64,000 nucleotides of DNA, from assembly GCA_000169075.1 (NCBI GenBank), contig AAVT01000001.1, forward strand, positions 186,001 through 250,000, in the 5' to 3' direction. The DNA is from a marine gamma proteobacterium HTCC2143. Lineage in GTDB: Bacteria; Pseudomonadota; Gammaproteobacteria; Pseudomonadales; Dasaniaceae. The notes under the pieces were generated by a model, which saw only the letters and a list, made by a program, of their open reading frames with translations, did not search any database and had not been told where the DNA came from. This document shows, in pieces, positions 30,077 through 40,235 of the stretch (position 1 is its first letter; the number at the start of each line of letters is the position of its first letter). The position numbers and the translations under genes were made by a program.

Positions 30077-30265
30077 CTCGGTCATCCTAACTTTAGAAAA
30101 GACGCATCCTGTCATCGTTGCCACCCTCAGCCAATTCATCTGACAACTCTAAAAGTATAGCTCAGACATGGCCGATGGATATTTAAGAGTGAGCAAGCCT
30201 GGCCATCACCAGAAACAGATTTTCTTGATTTTATTGCATTTCAGGCCTTATTAACTTGCGTAAGG

Positions 30266-32119
30266 TCATTGTCCACGCATAAAGAGCCTGTCCAGCTCGT
30301 CAAGTGATAGTTGCGTCCATGTTGGGCGGCCATGATTACACTGACCGCTGCGCTCAGTTTCTTCCATGTCTCGAAGCAAAGCATTCATTTCAGGAATAGT
30401 CAGCCGTCGGTTGGCACGAACAGATCCATGGCAAGCCATCGTCGACAGAATCTCATCGATATGCGCCTCAATTCGATCACTGCTGCCATGCTCGATCAAA
30501 TCAGACAGCACGTCCCTAACTAACTGTTCAACGTTACTATCCTGCAAAATCACCGGAATTTCACGCACAACTAGCGATTCTGGGCCCGCACGCTCTATAC
30601 CTACCCCAAGATCACGAAATACATTACTACTCTCTTCAGCGCAATCGGCTTCACGCTGACTAACAGCCATAGACTCAGGAACTAACAGAGGCTGGGATTG
30701 AATCCCTACACCCTGCCGCGCAGTTTTCATTCTTTCATAAGTGATGCGCTCATGAGCGGCATGCATATCAACCAATACCAAACCATGCTCACCTTCAGCA
30801 AGAATATAGATACCTTTTAACTGAGCGATAGCATATCCCAATGGCGGAACTTCTCCATCTTCTTGCGGCGCCATGGTTGCACCGGAGCCAAGCGCTCCAG
30901 CACTGCGCCCGTGCGAACCAACATTTTCACCGCGCCCATAGAGCGCGCTATAGCCTGCCGCTTGTTCACGAAAAGAGGCCGGGGACTGACCTGGCCGCTG
31001 AGGCGTGGTGTCTGCCCTCCAGGCGATGGTCTGTTGCTGTTGAAACTCACCGGCAGCAATTCCGCCTTGTTGCCCCTCGGCAGAATTGATCGATGCGGGT
31101 GCTAGCTGATCTTCGGGCCGCACTTCCGCCAGCAGTCGATGCAGGCTTCTAAACAAAAAGTCATGTACCGTACGGCCATCCCGAAATCGCACCTCATGCT
31201 TTGTAGGGTGGACATTAACGTCGACAATCGATGGATTCACTTCCAGATACAACACAAAAGCTGGGTGTCTTCCATGAAATAAAACGTCACGGTAGGCCTG
31301 TCGCACCGCATGGGTGACCAATTTATCTCGGATCACACGACCATTGACAAAAAAGTGTTGCAAATCAGATTGGCTGCGCGAAAAAGTAGGCAAAGCTACC
31401 CACCCCCACAATTTGAGACCCGCTGCTTCGGTATCAATATGCAGAGCATTCTGCATAAACGCCGGACCGCACACTGACGCTACCCTGCGCTCTCGCTCAA
31501 GCTGACTGGCACAGGGTTTCAAAGCGTGAATTGCTCGACCATTATGATTTAAATAAAAGCCAACATCGAATCGACTGAGTGACTGGCGCTTAACAACCTC
31601 TTCCAGATGATTAAACTCAGTTTTTTCAGTCCGCAAAAACTTACGCCTTGCCGGCGTGTTAAAAAACAAATCCCGAACTTCGACGGAGGTACCCCGGAGA
31701 TGCGGCGTAGGACTCACCTCAACACCCATGTCACGACCTTCTGTCTGCGCTTTCCAGCCTGCTCCCTGTTCTTCCGTATTTGACATGATAGTCAGTCTCG
31801 ACACAGAACTTATACTGGCAAGAGCTTCGCCACGAAAACCCAGAGTTCTAACATTCTCCAGATCATCCAGCTCGATAATTTTACTGGTAGCATGCCGGCT
31901 CAAAGCCAACGGCATGTCTTCTTGCTCGATGCCCACGCCATTATCCCGAACTCGCATTAATTTAACGCCGCCCGCCTCAATATCAATATCAATGCGGCTG
32001 GCACCGGCATCCATACTGTTTTCAACTAATTCTTTGATAACGGATGCAGGGCGCTCGACAACCTCGCCGGCGGCGATCTGATTGGCTAGTCGGGGACTAA
32101 GGCGTTTAATTTGTGACAT
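30266..32119 (-). CDS. mutL: DNA mismatch repair protein MutL
   Basis: Mismatch-repair matchmaker and GHKL ATPase, 617 residues. The ATPase domain shows [26 protein letters not shown] and [15 protein letters not shown]. After a poorly conserved linker (about 340-430) the C-terminal domain contains [12 protein letters not shown] (451-462), which fits the DQHA-x2-E-x4-E endonuclease motif, together with ACHGSVRA and CNHGRPT. This suggests a nicking MutL of the MutH-independent type, as in Pseudomonas. It lies ten bases after amiB in the conserved amiB-mutL order. Confidence 0.97.
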   Translation of the reverse strand: MSQIKRLSPRLANQIAAGEVVERPASVIKELVENSMDAGASRIDIDIEAGGVKLMRVRDNGVGIEQEDMPLALSRHATSKIIELDDLENVRTLGFRGEALASISSVSRLTIMSNTEEQGAGWKAQTEGRDMGVEVSPTPHLRGTSVEVRDLFFNTPARRKFLRTEKTEFNHLEEVVKRQSLSRFDVGFYLNHNGRAIHALKPCASQLERERRVASVCGPAFMQNALHIDTEAAGLKLWGWVALPTFSRSQSDLQHFFVNGRVIRDKLVTHAVRQAYRDVLFHGRHPAFVLYLEVNPSIVDVNVHPTKHEVRFRDGRTVHDFLFRSLHRLLAEVRPEDQLAPASINSAEGQQGGIAAGEFQQQQTIAWRADTTPQRPGQSPASFREQAAGYSALYGRGENVGSHGRSAGALGSGATMAPQEDGEVPPLGYAIAQLKGIYILAEGEHGLVLVDMHAAHERITYERMKTARQGVGIQSQPLLVPESMAVSQREADCAEESSNVFRDLGVGIERAGPESLVVREIPVILQDSNVEQLVRDVLSDLIEHGSSDRIEAHIDEILSTMACHGSVRANRRLTIPEMNALLRDMEETERSGQCNHGRPTWTQLSLDELDRLFMRGQ

Positions 32120-32128
32120 AGGAATCTA

Positions 32129-33463
32129 TCAGGACGAAGGAATAGTGAGCTTTTGCCCAATTTTTATCGCACTTGAAATAAGATCATTTTGCCGGCGAAT
32201 GGACGCCACGCTAACCTTATACCTCTGCGCGATTGCCGACAGTGTATCACCCGAGGCAATAACATACTCGAACGTAGTGTCACGCTGGCGTTTTTGCCAT
32301 GCGAGATAAGTATCAGGAGGCGGGCGAGCAGCAAAATGTCGAGTTATGCCATTATAAATAGCCCGCGCCATTTTTCGCTGATAACTTTTCGTGCTGAGTT
32401 TTTTCGCTTCACCTGGGTTGGAAATAAACCCCGTCTCAACCAAAATAGAGGGAACATCCGGGGAGCGAAGAACTGAAAAGTTAGCCTGTTCAACTTTGCG
32501 GCTATGCAGTCGTGAAATCTTACCCATCTCACTGACAACACCCGTACCGATCTGAATACTTGCATCCAGACTGGCTGCCATCGACAGATCAGCCAATACA
32601 CCGGCCAACACGTCATCTTTATCGCCGAGACTAACACCACCTACCAGATCAGAATTATTGGCATCTTCGGCTAAAACTCCCGCCATCGCACTTGATGCGC
32701 CTTTACGTGACAATGCGTAAACTGAGCTACCATGGGCTTGACTGTTTTTAAAAGCATCCGCATGAATAGATACCATTAAATCGGCCTGAGCTTTGCGAGC
32801 CAACCCTCGTCGCTTTTGCAACCCAACGAAGTAATCACCATTGCGGATCATAACCGGCTGATACCCTTTTTGCTGTTTCAACAGGTAGTTAAGCTCTTTA
32901 GCGATCGCCAATACCACTTTTTTCTCACGCAAGTTTCCAGGGCCACTTGCACCGGGATCTTCACCGCCGTGACCAGCATCGATGGCGACAACAATATCAC
33001 GCCGATTCTTATCGTTAACATGCTTAACAACCTGATTCTTTTGCTTTCTATCGTATAAATCGACAACCAGCCGATCACGATATTGATCATTTTTGGGTAA
33101 CAAAAAGCTTCTCGGTTTGACGCTGCTATTAACGTCAAGTACCACTCGTAAACCTGTTTTATCTTTAACGCCACTTCTTACTCTAAAGACTGGACTGTCC
33201 TGAAAGTCTAGCCCGGTCAAATCCGCCCGCATTTTCGCACTGTCAATGTCGACAACAATCCGAGTAGGGCTTTCTAATGTCATCACTTTATGAGTCACAG
33301 GCCCCGACAAATCAAGTACCACGCGGGTGTGGTCAGGCGCCCGCCAAACACGAACATCTTCGACAGTCGCCGAATAGCTAGGGACAGCAGCCAAAACCAA
33401 GACAGACAATAGCCCCAACCTAAACATCGCTTTGATAATTATTAATCGCTTCGGCAATATCAT
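32129..33463 (-). CDS. amiB: N-acetylmuramoyl-L-alanine amidase (AmiB type) with AMIN and LysM domains
   Basis: Periplasmic zinc amidase that cleaves septal peptidoglycan during cell division, 444 residues. A signal sequence (LGLLSVLVLAAVPSYSA) leads into an AMIN domain (about 32-135) for targeting. The Amidase_3 domain follows (IVVAIDAGHGGEDPGA, SIHADAF, and EGFISNPGEAKKL-like ETGFISN), and a C-terminal LysM (EYVIASGDTLSAIAQRY) binds peptidoglycan. Start could be 33463 or Met13 at 33427. Order tsaE-amiB-mutL is conserved in gammaproteobacteria. Confidence 0.95.
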   Translation of the reverse strand: MILPKRLIIIKAMFRLGLLSVLVLAAVPSYSATVEDVRVWRAPDHTRVVLDLSGPVTHKVMTLESPTRIVVDIDSAKMRADLTGLDFQDSPVFRVRSGVKDKTGLRVVLDVNSSVKPRSFLLPKNDQYRDRLVVDLYDRKQKNQVVKHVNDKNRRDIVVAIDAGHGGEDPGASGPGNLREKKVVLAIAKELNYLLKQQKGYQPVMIRNGDYFVGLQKRRGLARKAQADLMVSIHADAFKNSQAHGSSVYALSRKGASSAMAGVLAEDANNSDLVGGVSLGDKDDVLAGVLADLSMAASLDASIQIGTGVVSEMGKISRLHSRKVEQANFSVLRSPDVPSILVETGFISNPGEAKKLSTKSYQRKMARAIYNGITRHFAARPPPDTYLAWQKRQRDTTFEYVIASGDTLSAIAQRYKVSVASIRRQNDLISSAIKIGQKLTIPSS

Positions 33464-33508
33464 TCTCTTCTTTTTGCTTGATCAACGACGGGGATTATTT
33501 ATCCACTC

Positions 33509-33973
33509 TTATTGTAGCTGCTTAACCAGTTTATCGCCTGCTTTCGAATAACCCACCAGCTCTACTATCCGACCACCAGGCGTCAGCGTTATATTGATCG
33601 CAATATCCGCTTTCGGTAAAAACTGTCCTCCCTTTTCCGGCCACTCCAGCAAGCACAAGGTATTATCTTCGTCAAAATAATCCCGAATACCCATATATTC
33701 TAATTCTTCCGGATCGCCCAGGCGATATAAATCGAAATGATAAACAATCGACGAATCAAAGTTGTAAGGTTCAACCAGCGTATATGTTGGACTCTTTACC
33801 GGTCCCTTATGTCCAAATGCCCTCAATATGCCGCGGCACAAGGTAGTTTTGCCCATACCGAGATCGCCATTAAGAAATATCACCAGCTGCTGCTGCTGAC
33901 AACGAATCCCTACTAATTCGCCCAACTCCAACATAGCTGGCTCGCCCTGCACGATTGTGGATACCGTCGCCAT
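33509..33973 (-). CDS. tsaE: tRNA threonylcarbamoyladenosine biosynthesis ATPase TsaE
   Basis: Small P-loop ATPase (154 residues) needed with TsaB, TsaC and TsaD for the t6A37 modification of ANN-decoding tRNAs. The Walker A motif is NGDLGMGKTTLCRGI; later blocks SPTYTLVEPYN, HFDLYRL and LLEWPEKG are family signatures. It begins two bases after the nnrDE stop codon and precedes amiB by 45 bases, within one minus-strand operon. Confidence 0.96.
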   Translation of the reverse strand: MATVSTIVQGEPAMLELGELVGIRCQQQQLVIFLNGDLGMGKTTLCRGILRAFGHKGPVKSPTYTLVEPYNFDSSIVYHFDLYRLGDPEELEYMGIRDYFDEDNTLCLLEWPEKGGQFLPKADIAINITLTPGGRIVELVGYSKAGDKLVKQLQ

Positions 33974-33975
33974 GA

Positions 33976-35484
33976 CTAATTAACCAACTGCCGCAAATGA
34001 GCTATCAAGTCGGTCGCCATCATACCGCGCTGACCCGACGACGCCGCAATATCACCCGCCCTTCCATGAAGACACACACCTAACCTAGCGGCAACTGCAG
34101 GACTCAAACCCTGCGCTAGCAGCGCTCCCAATATACCACTCAGCACATCCCCCATTCCGCCTGCGGCCATACCGGGATTGCCATAGGGGCAGATGCCAAT
34201 AGTCGCCGTCTCGGTATCGGCGACAAGTGTTCCCGCCCCCTTCAAAATCACAGTCCCGCCAAAGCGGCGCTGCAGTTCGGCAACCGCAGCAAAACGATCT
34301 TGCTGTATTTCAGCGCTACTACAACCCAGCAGTCTAGCTGCCTCCCCGGGATGAGGCGTTAAGATCCAATTGTCTTTGTAGGGCTGTTTAACAACTCGAC
34401 CATCGGCAATAATATTCAGTGCATCGGCGTCAATGACCAAAGGCACTGATAATTTAAACACCTTTTGTAGTAGCTGTTCTCCCCACGGAGCACGCCCAAG
34501 ACCGGGCCCGACTACCACCGCCGTTGCACGCGCCAGCAAAGGCTCAATTTCTTGCCCCGAAATAACACCATGCGCCATCACTTCGGGACATCGACTGATA
34601 ATTGCAGGGATATGTTCTGGACGAGTGGCACAGGAAACAAGGCCGGCACCGACCCGACAAGCCGCTTGCGACGCCATTGTCGCAGCGCCGGCCATACCCG
34701 AGTCGCCGCCGGTGATCATCACGTGCCCAAAATCACCCTTATGAGCCGTGGATTGTCTAGGTGGCAAAGCTGCCATTAACTCATCGAAATCCAAGCACTG
34801 GCTAGTAGCAACCACTTGCTGAAAAATCGCTTTAGGAACCGCTAAATCACTGAAGGCTACCCGCCCAGTATAATCCGGTCCTGAACCCGTCAACAGACCC
34901 TGCTTAAACCCAATAAAACTAACCGTCTGGTCTGCATATACCGCATGTCCCAATACCCGACCGGTATCGCTGCAGAGACCCGATGGTATATCAATGGCCA
35001 AAACCGGGCACTGACTCCGGTTGATCCACTCAATCACGGGCGCAAAATTATCTCTAACATCGCCACTCAAGCCCGTACCCAACAGGGCATCGACAATAAC
35101 ACCACGGTCAAGCTGCCGCTCACCGTCAAAATCAACGCTACCAATGCCATCCTGCAGCGCTAGTTGGCGGGCCTGCAGCGCATCTCCTGTTATTTTTTTG
35201 ACGTCGCCACACTGCACGATCTCAACAGCAATACCACGCTGCATCGCCAATGTTGCCAGCACATAACCATCACCACCATTATTGCCAACACCACAAACTA
35301 CGGTGATCTTGTCTACTTCCGGCCAGCGGTCAATCAGCGTGTCAAAGGCAACTTTCCCCGCTCGACGCATCAGCGTAAACCCAGGAATATTTTCCTGATC
35401 AATGGCGATACGATCCAATTCACGCACTTGTTGTGCTCGATACAAATGGGTCGGCAGTTTCTGCTCAGTATTATGTCTTTCCAT
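33976..35484 (-). CDS. nnr: Bifunctional NAD(P)H-hydrate epimerase / ADP-dependent dehydratase
   Basis: Repairs hydrated NAD(P)H. The N-terminal epimerase domain (about 1-220) has CGVGNNGGDGYVLATLA and VDALLGTGLSGDV. The C-terminal dehydratase domain (about 230-502) shows HKGDFGHVMITGGDSGMAG, TPHPGEAARLLG and PGMAAGGMGDVLSG, the last typical of the ribokinase-like fold. Full length for the fused YjeF type. It is the first gene of the minus-strand run towards tsaE and is divergent from queG over about 60 bases. Confidence 0.96.
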   Translation of the reverse strand: MERHNTEQKLPTHLYRAQQVRELDRIAIDQENIPGFTLMRRAGKVAFDTLIDRWPEVDKITVVCGVGNNGGDGYVLATLAMQRGIAVEIVQCGDVKKITGDALQARQLALQDGIGSVDFDGERQLDRGVIVDALLGTGLSGDVRDNFAPVIEWINRSQCPVLAIDIPSGLCSDTGRVLGHAVYADQTVSFIGFKQGLLTGSGPDYTGRVAFSDLAVPKAIFQQVVATSQCLDFDELMAALPPRQSTAHKGDFGHVMITGGDSGMAGAATMASQAACRVGAGLVSCATRPEHIPAIISRCPEVMAHGVISGQEIEPLLARATAVVVGPGLGRAPWGEQLLQKVFKLSVPLVIDADALNIIADGRVVKQPYKDNWILTPHPGEAARLLGCSSAEIQQDRFAAVAELQRRFGGTVILKGAGTLVADTETATIGICPYGNPGMAAGGMGDVLSGILGALLAQGLSPAVAARLGVCLHGRAGDIAASSGQRGMMATDLIAHLRQLVN

Positions 35485-35544
35485 TTAAAGATTACCCTAT
35501 ACTAGTGTCATGCCCAATTATAGGTGAAGCGACTCATAACTACG

Positions 35545-36618
35545 ATGACCATTAGTAATGACCAGACAAGTATAAACCCATCCGAGCTGGTCTCAACTAT
35601 CCGCCAATGGGGACAAGAACTGGGGTTTCAGCAAATCGGTATCAGCGATATTGACTTAACTGAACACCAACAACACCTGAGTCACTGGCTGCAAAGAAAC
35701 TTTCACGGCAATATGAAGTACATGGAAAGCCATGGTGAAAAACGGTCACACCCTGAGCAGCTGCTGCCAGGCACCCTGCGGGTCATTAGCGCTCGAATGG
35801 ACTATCTGCCGGACACTGTTGACATGGAGGAAGTGCTAGCAGACAAAAACCTGGCCTATGTTTCCCGCTATGCCCTAGGCCGCGACTATCACAAACTGAT
35901 GCGCAAACGATTAGCAAAACTGGCAGATAAGATTGCCGCTGTCGCCGGGCCCCATAACTATAGAGCGTTTGTCGATAGTGCCCCGGTATTGGAGCGAGCG
36001 CTTGCAGAGAAGTCGGGACTCGGCTGGATTGGCAAAAATACTATGCTGATCAATGCACAGGCTGGCTCATGGTTTTTTCTCGGTGAAATATATACAGACC
36101 TGCCGCTGCCGCCCGACCCACCCCAGCAACAAACGCACTGCGGCAGCTGTACCGCCTGTATCGACGACTGCCCAACTGGCGCTATTGTCGGTCCCAATCA
36201 AGTTGACGCAAGGCGCTGTATTTCCTATTTAACAATAGAGTTGCGCACCAGTATTCCAGAGCATTTACGACCACTAATGGGCAATCGTATCTACGGCTGT
36301 GACGACTGTCAGCTGGTTTGTCCCTGGAATAAGTTTGCACAATCGACCGAAGAGGAGGACTTCCAACCCCGCAATGACCTGCAGTCGTCACAGCTAGTCG
36401 AGCTGTTTGCTTGGACTGAGGAGGAATTTTTACGCCGGACAGAAGGCTCCGCCATTCGTCGAATCGGCTACGAGTGCTGGCTCCGAAATATCGCCGTTGC
36501 GCTGGGAAATGCACCGCAAAGTCCGGCCGTTATGACTGCATTACATTCTCGTTCTGGGCATAGCTCAGACCTTGTGCGCGAGCATGTCGAATGGGCCCTG
36601 CAGTCACATCAACTCTAG
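35545..36618 (+). CDS. queG: Epoxyqueuosine reductase
   Basis: Cobalamin- and 4Fe-4S-dependent enzyme that reduces epoxyqueuosine in tRNA to queuosine, 357 residues from ATG 35545 (an in-frame GTG at 35524 is possible). Two ferredoxin-like clusters are visible: [16 protein letters not shown] (around 8 ligand-bearing positions) and [11 protein letters not shown]. The N-terminus [17 protein letters not shown] matches the family closely. Its last four bases overlap the convergent orn gene. E. coli shows the same queG-orn-rsgA neighbourhood. Confidence 0.96.
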   Translation: MTISNDQTSINPSELVSTIRQWGQELGFQQIGISDIDLTEHQQHLSHWLQRNFHGNMKYMESHGEKRSHPEQLLPGTLRVISARMDYLPDTVDMEEVLADKNLAYVSRYALGRDYHKLMRKRLAKLADKIAAVAGPHNYRAFVDSAPVLERALAEKSGLGWIGKNTMLINAQAGSWFFLGEIYTDLPLPPDPPQQQTHCGSCTACIDDCPTGAIVGPNQVDARRCISYLTIELRTSIPEHLRPLMGNRIYGCDDCQLVCPWNKFAQSTEEEDFQPRNDLQSSQLVELFAWTEEEFLRRTEGSAIRRIGYECWLRNIAVALGNAPQSPAVMTALHSRSGHSSDLVREHVEWALQSHQL

Positions 36619-37190
36619 TCTTTAGCAGCCATATCACCTTTGATGAAAACATCTCGGTAATACTTCAGTTCTTCTATCGATTCACGAATATCATCCAACG
36701 CCAAATGTGCGCCTTTTTTATTAAAGCCACTAATGAGATCTGGCCGCCAGCGACGCATCAGCTCCTTTAAAGTGCTCACATCCAAATTTCGATAGTGAAA
36801 ATAAGCTTCTAGCTCAGGCATATATTTCACCAAAAATCGACGATCCTGACCTATGCTATTTCCGCAGATGGGGGAAGTGCCTTCAGGAACATACTGCCGC
36901 AAAAATTCCAGTGTTAGCTGTTCTGCATCGCGATCAACAATCAAGCTCTGCTTAACACGATCGGTTAGCCCAGAACTGCCGTGGTGAGTGGTATTCCATT
37001 CATCCATCCCGCTTAGTATTTCCTGACTTTGATGAATAGCCAGCACCGGGCCTTCAGCAATCGTGTTGAGGTCGCTATCCGTAACGATCGTTGCAATTTC
37101 GATGATATGGTCAGTCGCAGGCTCCAAACCTGTCATTTCCAAATCGATCCAGATTAGGTTTAAATCCTTGTTACTGTCACTAACTGACAT
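36615..37190 (-). CDS. orn: Oligoribonuclease
   Basis: 3'-to-5' exoribonuclease of the DEDDh family that degrades diribonucleotides, including pGpG from c-di-GMP breakdown; 191 residues. The first Asp and Glu are in [12 protein letters not shown], the His and last Asp in [15 protein letters not shown] 37190 is chosen because GGAA lies six bases before it; an in-frame GTG at 37202 gives four more residues. Essential in many gammaproteobacteria. It converges on queG and is divergent from rsgA. Confidence 0.97.
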   Translation of the reverse strand: MSVSDSNKDLNLIWIDLEMTGLEPATDHIIEIATIVTDSDLNTIAEGPVLAIHQSQEILSGMDEWNTTHHGSSGLTDRVKQSLIVDRDAEQLTLEFLRQYVPEGTSPICGNSIGQDRRFLVKYMPELEAYFHYRNLDVSTLKELMRRWRPDLISGFNKKGAHLALDDIRESIEELKYYRDVFIKGDMAAKD

Positions 37191-37297
37191 AAATAATTCC
37201 ACTATTAATAAACAGAGAGGCTAAGATAGGGGCTAAGTGTAGCAAAATTGCTCCGATCTCCTAACAAATGAACCATAAATGACTAATCAAAACCTGC

Positions 37298-38320
37298 ATG
37301 AGCAAACGTAAACTCACGCGCCGACAAGCTTGGCGCGTACAAAAAATTCAGTCTGAACGAACAGAGCGAGCCAATAAGAAAGCTGGAGTTTTTGACCAGC
37401 AACTGAACGAAGGTGAGCTAGGTGACGAACAGCAAGGTCTGATCATCGCCCATTACGGCAATCAAGTCGACGTGGAATGCCAGCAAGGCGCCGAGTCAGG
37501 CAAGGTGGTTCGCTGTCATATGCGCGCCAATCTCGATGCCCTAGTAACAGGTGATCAGGTCATTTGGCGATCCGGAAATCCGACCGGTGTCATCGTGGCA
37601 AATTTACCGCGAGCCTCTGTTTTATCGCGACCGGACGCGCACGGTCAACTGCGGCCCGTGGCAGCCAATATCGACTACATCGTCATTGTTATTGCACCTC
37701 TACCTGAACCCCACGCCAATCTGATTGACCGATATTTAGTTGCAGCCGAATCGGTTGGAATTAAACCACTGATTTTACTCAACAAAACAGATTTACTTGA
37801 TGTAGAAAACAGCGACTCAATCAACGACCTATTGTCCGTTTATCCCGAACTCGGCTATCAGCTGCTGCAAGCATCAACCAAAAGTGAAGACGGCTTAGCG
37901 GAGTTAAAAGCGCTGCTTAAAAATCATACCAGCGTCTTCGTGGGCCAATCCGGTGTCGGTAAATCATCGTTGATTAACGCCCTGCTTCCCGGCGTCAATA
38001 TCAAAGTGGGCGAACTTTCAGCGGCACACGCTACAGGGACTCACACAACCACCACCGCCAAATTATTCCATATACCAGACGGGGGTGATTTGGTCGATTC
38101 CCCGGGAATTCGGGAGTTCGGTCTGTGGCACATGGACCGCGAACAAGTACTGGATGGCTTCGTTGAATTCCGCCCATTCATTGGTGGCTGTAAATTTCGC
38201 GATTGTAAACATCGCAGCGAACCCCGCTGCGCATTGTTAGCCGCCCTCGAGCAAGGGGAGGTCAGTGCACGGCGACTGGCAAGCTTCGAATCAATTGCCA
38301 ACTCGCTGGAACAGTTATAG
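37298..38320 (+). CDS. rsgA: Small ribosomal subunit biogenesis GTPase RsgA
   Basis: Circularly permuted GTPase that assists late 30S maturation, 340 residues. Order of motifs confirms the permutation: an OB-fold N-terminal domain, G4 (LLNKTDLLD) before G1 ([11 protein letters not shown]) and G3 (DSPGIREFG). A C-terminal zinc knuckle follows with [16 protein letters not shown]. The basic N-terminus ([14 protein letters not shown]) is typical of the gammaproteobacterial form. It is divergent from orn. Confidence 0.97.
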   Translation: MSKRKLTRRQAWRVQKIQSERTERANKKAGVFDQQLNEGELGDEQQGLIIAHYGNQVDVECQQGAESGKVVRCHMRANLDALVTGDQVIWRSGNPTGVIVANLPRASVLSRPDAHGQLRPVAANIDYIVIVIAPLPEPHANLIDRYLVAAESVGIKPLILLNKTDLLDVENSDSINDLLSVYPELGYQLLQASTKSEDGLAELKALLKNHTSVFVGQSGVGKSSLINALLPGVNIKVGELSAAHATGTHTTTTAKLFHIPDGGDLVDSPGIREFGLWHMDREQVLDGFVEFRPFIGGCKFRDCKHRSEPRCALLAALEQGEVSARRLASFESIANSLEQL

Positions 38321-38360
38321 CCACTCACGCCTATTGCTATCACCAGTCAGATCGGAAAAT

Positions 38361-38390
38361 CACGAGCATGGGGCTGCTTTCATACTCGTG
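38361..38390. repeat. Inverted repeat between rsgA and rhdA
   Basis: CACGAG (38361-38366) pairs with CTCGTG (38385-38390), extended inward by ATG/CAT after one mismatch. No T-run follows on the plus strand, so a terminator role for rsgA is uncertain. A TATAAT (38409-38414) lies downstream, without a convincing -35. Confidence 0.35.
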
Positions 38391-38444
38391 CTGACACACT
38401 GTGCGTAGTATAATTTTCAGCTTGTCATTTAGAGCGTTGGCACT

Positions 38445-39278
38445 ATGGTTCTTCCACTACTCGTACAGCCAGAACAGTTAGCACATATTCTAGAACAAGG
38501 CAGCAATGAATACCTTATTCTCGATATCAGCAGTTCGGCGAATTATCAAAAGCATCACATTCCCGGAGCTATACATATAGAGCCCACGGCCCTGCAATGT
38601 GGAATACCGCCAACACCCGGGAAAATACCCAGTGAGCAACAGCTCGCTGAGCTTTTCTCCTCGGTCGGCTTAAACCCTGACAAGCATGTCGTTGTTTATG
38701 ATGACGAAGGGGGCGGCTGGGCTGGACGACTGATCTGGACACTGGACGTGTTAGGCCACCAACACTATTCCTATGTGGATGGCGGGCTGACGGCCTGGGT
38801 CACTGAAGGTCACCCAGTAGAATCGAAGATCTCCAGTGCTAACGCTACCATTTATGTTGCCAATATCGACCGACAACCTATTGCCGAAATTGAAGATATT
38901 ATTCCCAACCTAGGTTCCGCAGACTTTGCTATTTGGGATGCTCGCTCGGCTGAGGAATATCAGGGGGAAAAGGTGTTTTCTAAACAGGGTGGCCATATTC
39001 CAGGTGCGATTAATATCGATTGGCTGGAACTCATGGATCCGGCGAGAAACTTGCGCCTAGTCGACCTGGAACAGCTACAAGAACGCCTAAACGCTGCAGG
39101 CCTGACTAAGGACAAGACCATTGTTACTCATTGCCAAACTCACCATCGCTCTGGGCTGAGCTATCTGCTTATGAAAATATTGGGTTACACCGCGATAAAA
39201 GGCTACCATGGCTCGTGGTCCGAATGGGGCAATCTCGATAGCACGCCTATTACCAATCCAACTCTTGATAGAAACTGA
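38445..39278 (+). CDS. rhdA: Rhodanese-type sulfurtransferase (RhdA-like)
   Basis: Two-domain thiosulfate sulfurtransferase of 277 residues that carries sulfane sulfur on a Cys persulfide. The inactive N-terminal domain spans about 1-125 and the catalytic one about 145-277. The active-site loop is Cys230 in CQTHHRSG, the same loop type as Azotobacter vinelandii RhdA and not the CG(S/T)GVT of mercaptopyruvate enzymes. It lies between rsgA and psd, as in Pseudomonas relatives, nine bases before psd, so the two are probably co-transcribed. Confidence 0.92.
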   Translation: MVLPLLVQPEQLAHILEQGSNEYLILDISSSANYQKHHIPGAIHIEPTALQCGIPPTPGKIPSEQQLAELFSSVGLNPDKHVVVYDDEGGGWAGRLIWTLDVLGHQHYSYVDGGLTAWVTEGHPVESKISSANATIYVANIDRQPIAEIEDIIPNLGSADFAIWDARSAEEYQGEKVFSKQGGHIPGAINIDWLELMDPARNLRLVDLEQLQERLNAAGLTKDKTIVTHCQTHHRSGLSYLLMKILGYTAIKGYHGSWSEWGNLDSTPITNPTLDRN

Positions 39279-39286
39279 CATAATTT

Positions 39287-40144
39287 ATGAATACCTTGTT
39301 TATATTTTTCCAGCATCTGGTGCCGCAACACCTGCTGTCACGCCTTGTCGGAGCCATCGCTGAAAGTGAATGGCCTTGGTTAAAGAATACCTTTATCACT
39401 TGGTTTATTAATCGCTACCAGGTTGATATGAGTGAAGCCGCCAACCCAAACCCATCCAGTTATAAAAACTTCAATGCCTTTTTCACCCGCCAGCTAACAT
39501 CGGGAGCCCGGGAAATTGTTGATGGAGATTCGTCTATTGCATGCCCTGCTGACGGTGCGATCAGCCAGCTCGGAACTATAGAGCAAGGGCGAATTTTTCA
39601 AGCTAAGGGGCAGACCTATAGCCTCACGGAATTACTAGGGGGCGATGAGTCTATTGCCGCTAAATTTGACAACGGAAAATTTGCAACCATATACCTGTCA
39701 CCAAAAGATTATCACCGTGTACATATGCCATTGGCTGGCACGCTGGAAAAAATGATCTATGTTCCCGGCGACTTGTTTTCCGTCAATACGGTCACTGCGG
39801 AAAATGTGCCTCGACTATTTTCACGCAATGAGCGCGCAGTCTGTATTTTTTCTACAGACTACGGACCTATGGCGGTAATTCTTGTTGGTGCAATGATCGT
39901 TGCAGGTATCGAAACAACATGGGCGGGACAAGTGGCTCCGATTAAACGAACCGTTAGCACATTCGACTACCAGTCTAAACCGGAACCGATCAGCCTTGAT
40001 AAAGGTGCCGAAATGGGACGCTTTAAATTGGGATCGACCGCTATCGTGTTATTTGGTAAAGATGCCGCCCAATGGGAAAGCGCTTTTTCTGCTGGCACCG
40101 CCACTCGAATGGGTGAGTTGTTGGGCGTCACAAATCTCCCTTAG
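39287..40144 (+). CDS. psd: Phosphatidylserine decarboxylase proenzyme
   Basis: Inner-membrane pyruvoyl enzyme making phosphatidylethanolamine, 285 residues. The self-cleavage site is LGST within RFKLGSTAIVLF near the C-terminus; cleavage between Gly and Ser creates the pyruvoyl alpha subunit. Other family blocks are NAFFTRQL, CPADGAISQLG and LSPKDYHRVHMP. An eight-base gap from rhdA suggests an operon. The region 40145-40235 after it holds no gene. Confidence 0.96.
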   Translation: MNTLFIFFQHLVPQHLLSRLVGAIAESEWPWLKNTFITWFINRYQVDMSEAANPNPSSYKNFNAFFTRQLTSGAREIVDGDSSIACPADGAISQLGTIEQGRIFQAKGQTYSLTELLGGDESIAAKFDNGKFATIYLSPKDYHRVHMPLAGTLEKMIYVPGDLFSVNTVTAENVPRLFSRNERAVCIFSTDYGPMAVILVGAMIVAGIETTWAGQVAPIKRTVSTFDYQSKPEPISLDKGAEMGRFKLGSTAIVLFGKDAAQWESAFSAGTATRMGELLGVTNLP

Positions 40145-40235
40145 CCAACCGCTGAGGGTATCAGTAGGTTGCCGGTGAAACCGATGCAGCTTTGTTATCT
40201 GTCAATGGCTTTGTAACCGGCATCCGAGCTTTCAT

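Noticed and set aside
38445..39278. 3-mercaptopyruvate sulfurtransferase (sseA)
   Set aside because: The active-site loop CQTHHRS is of the RhdA type and not CG(S/T)GVT.
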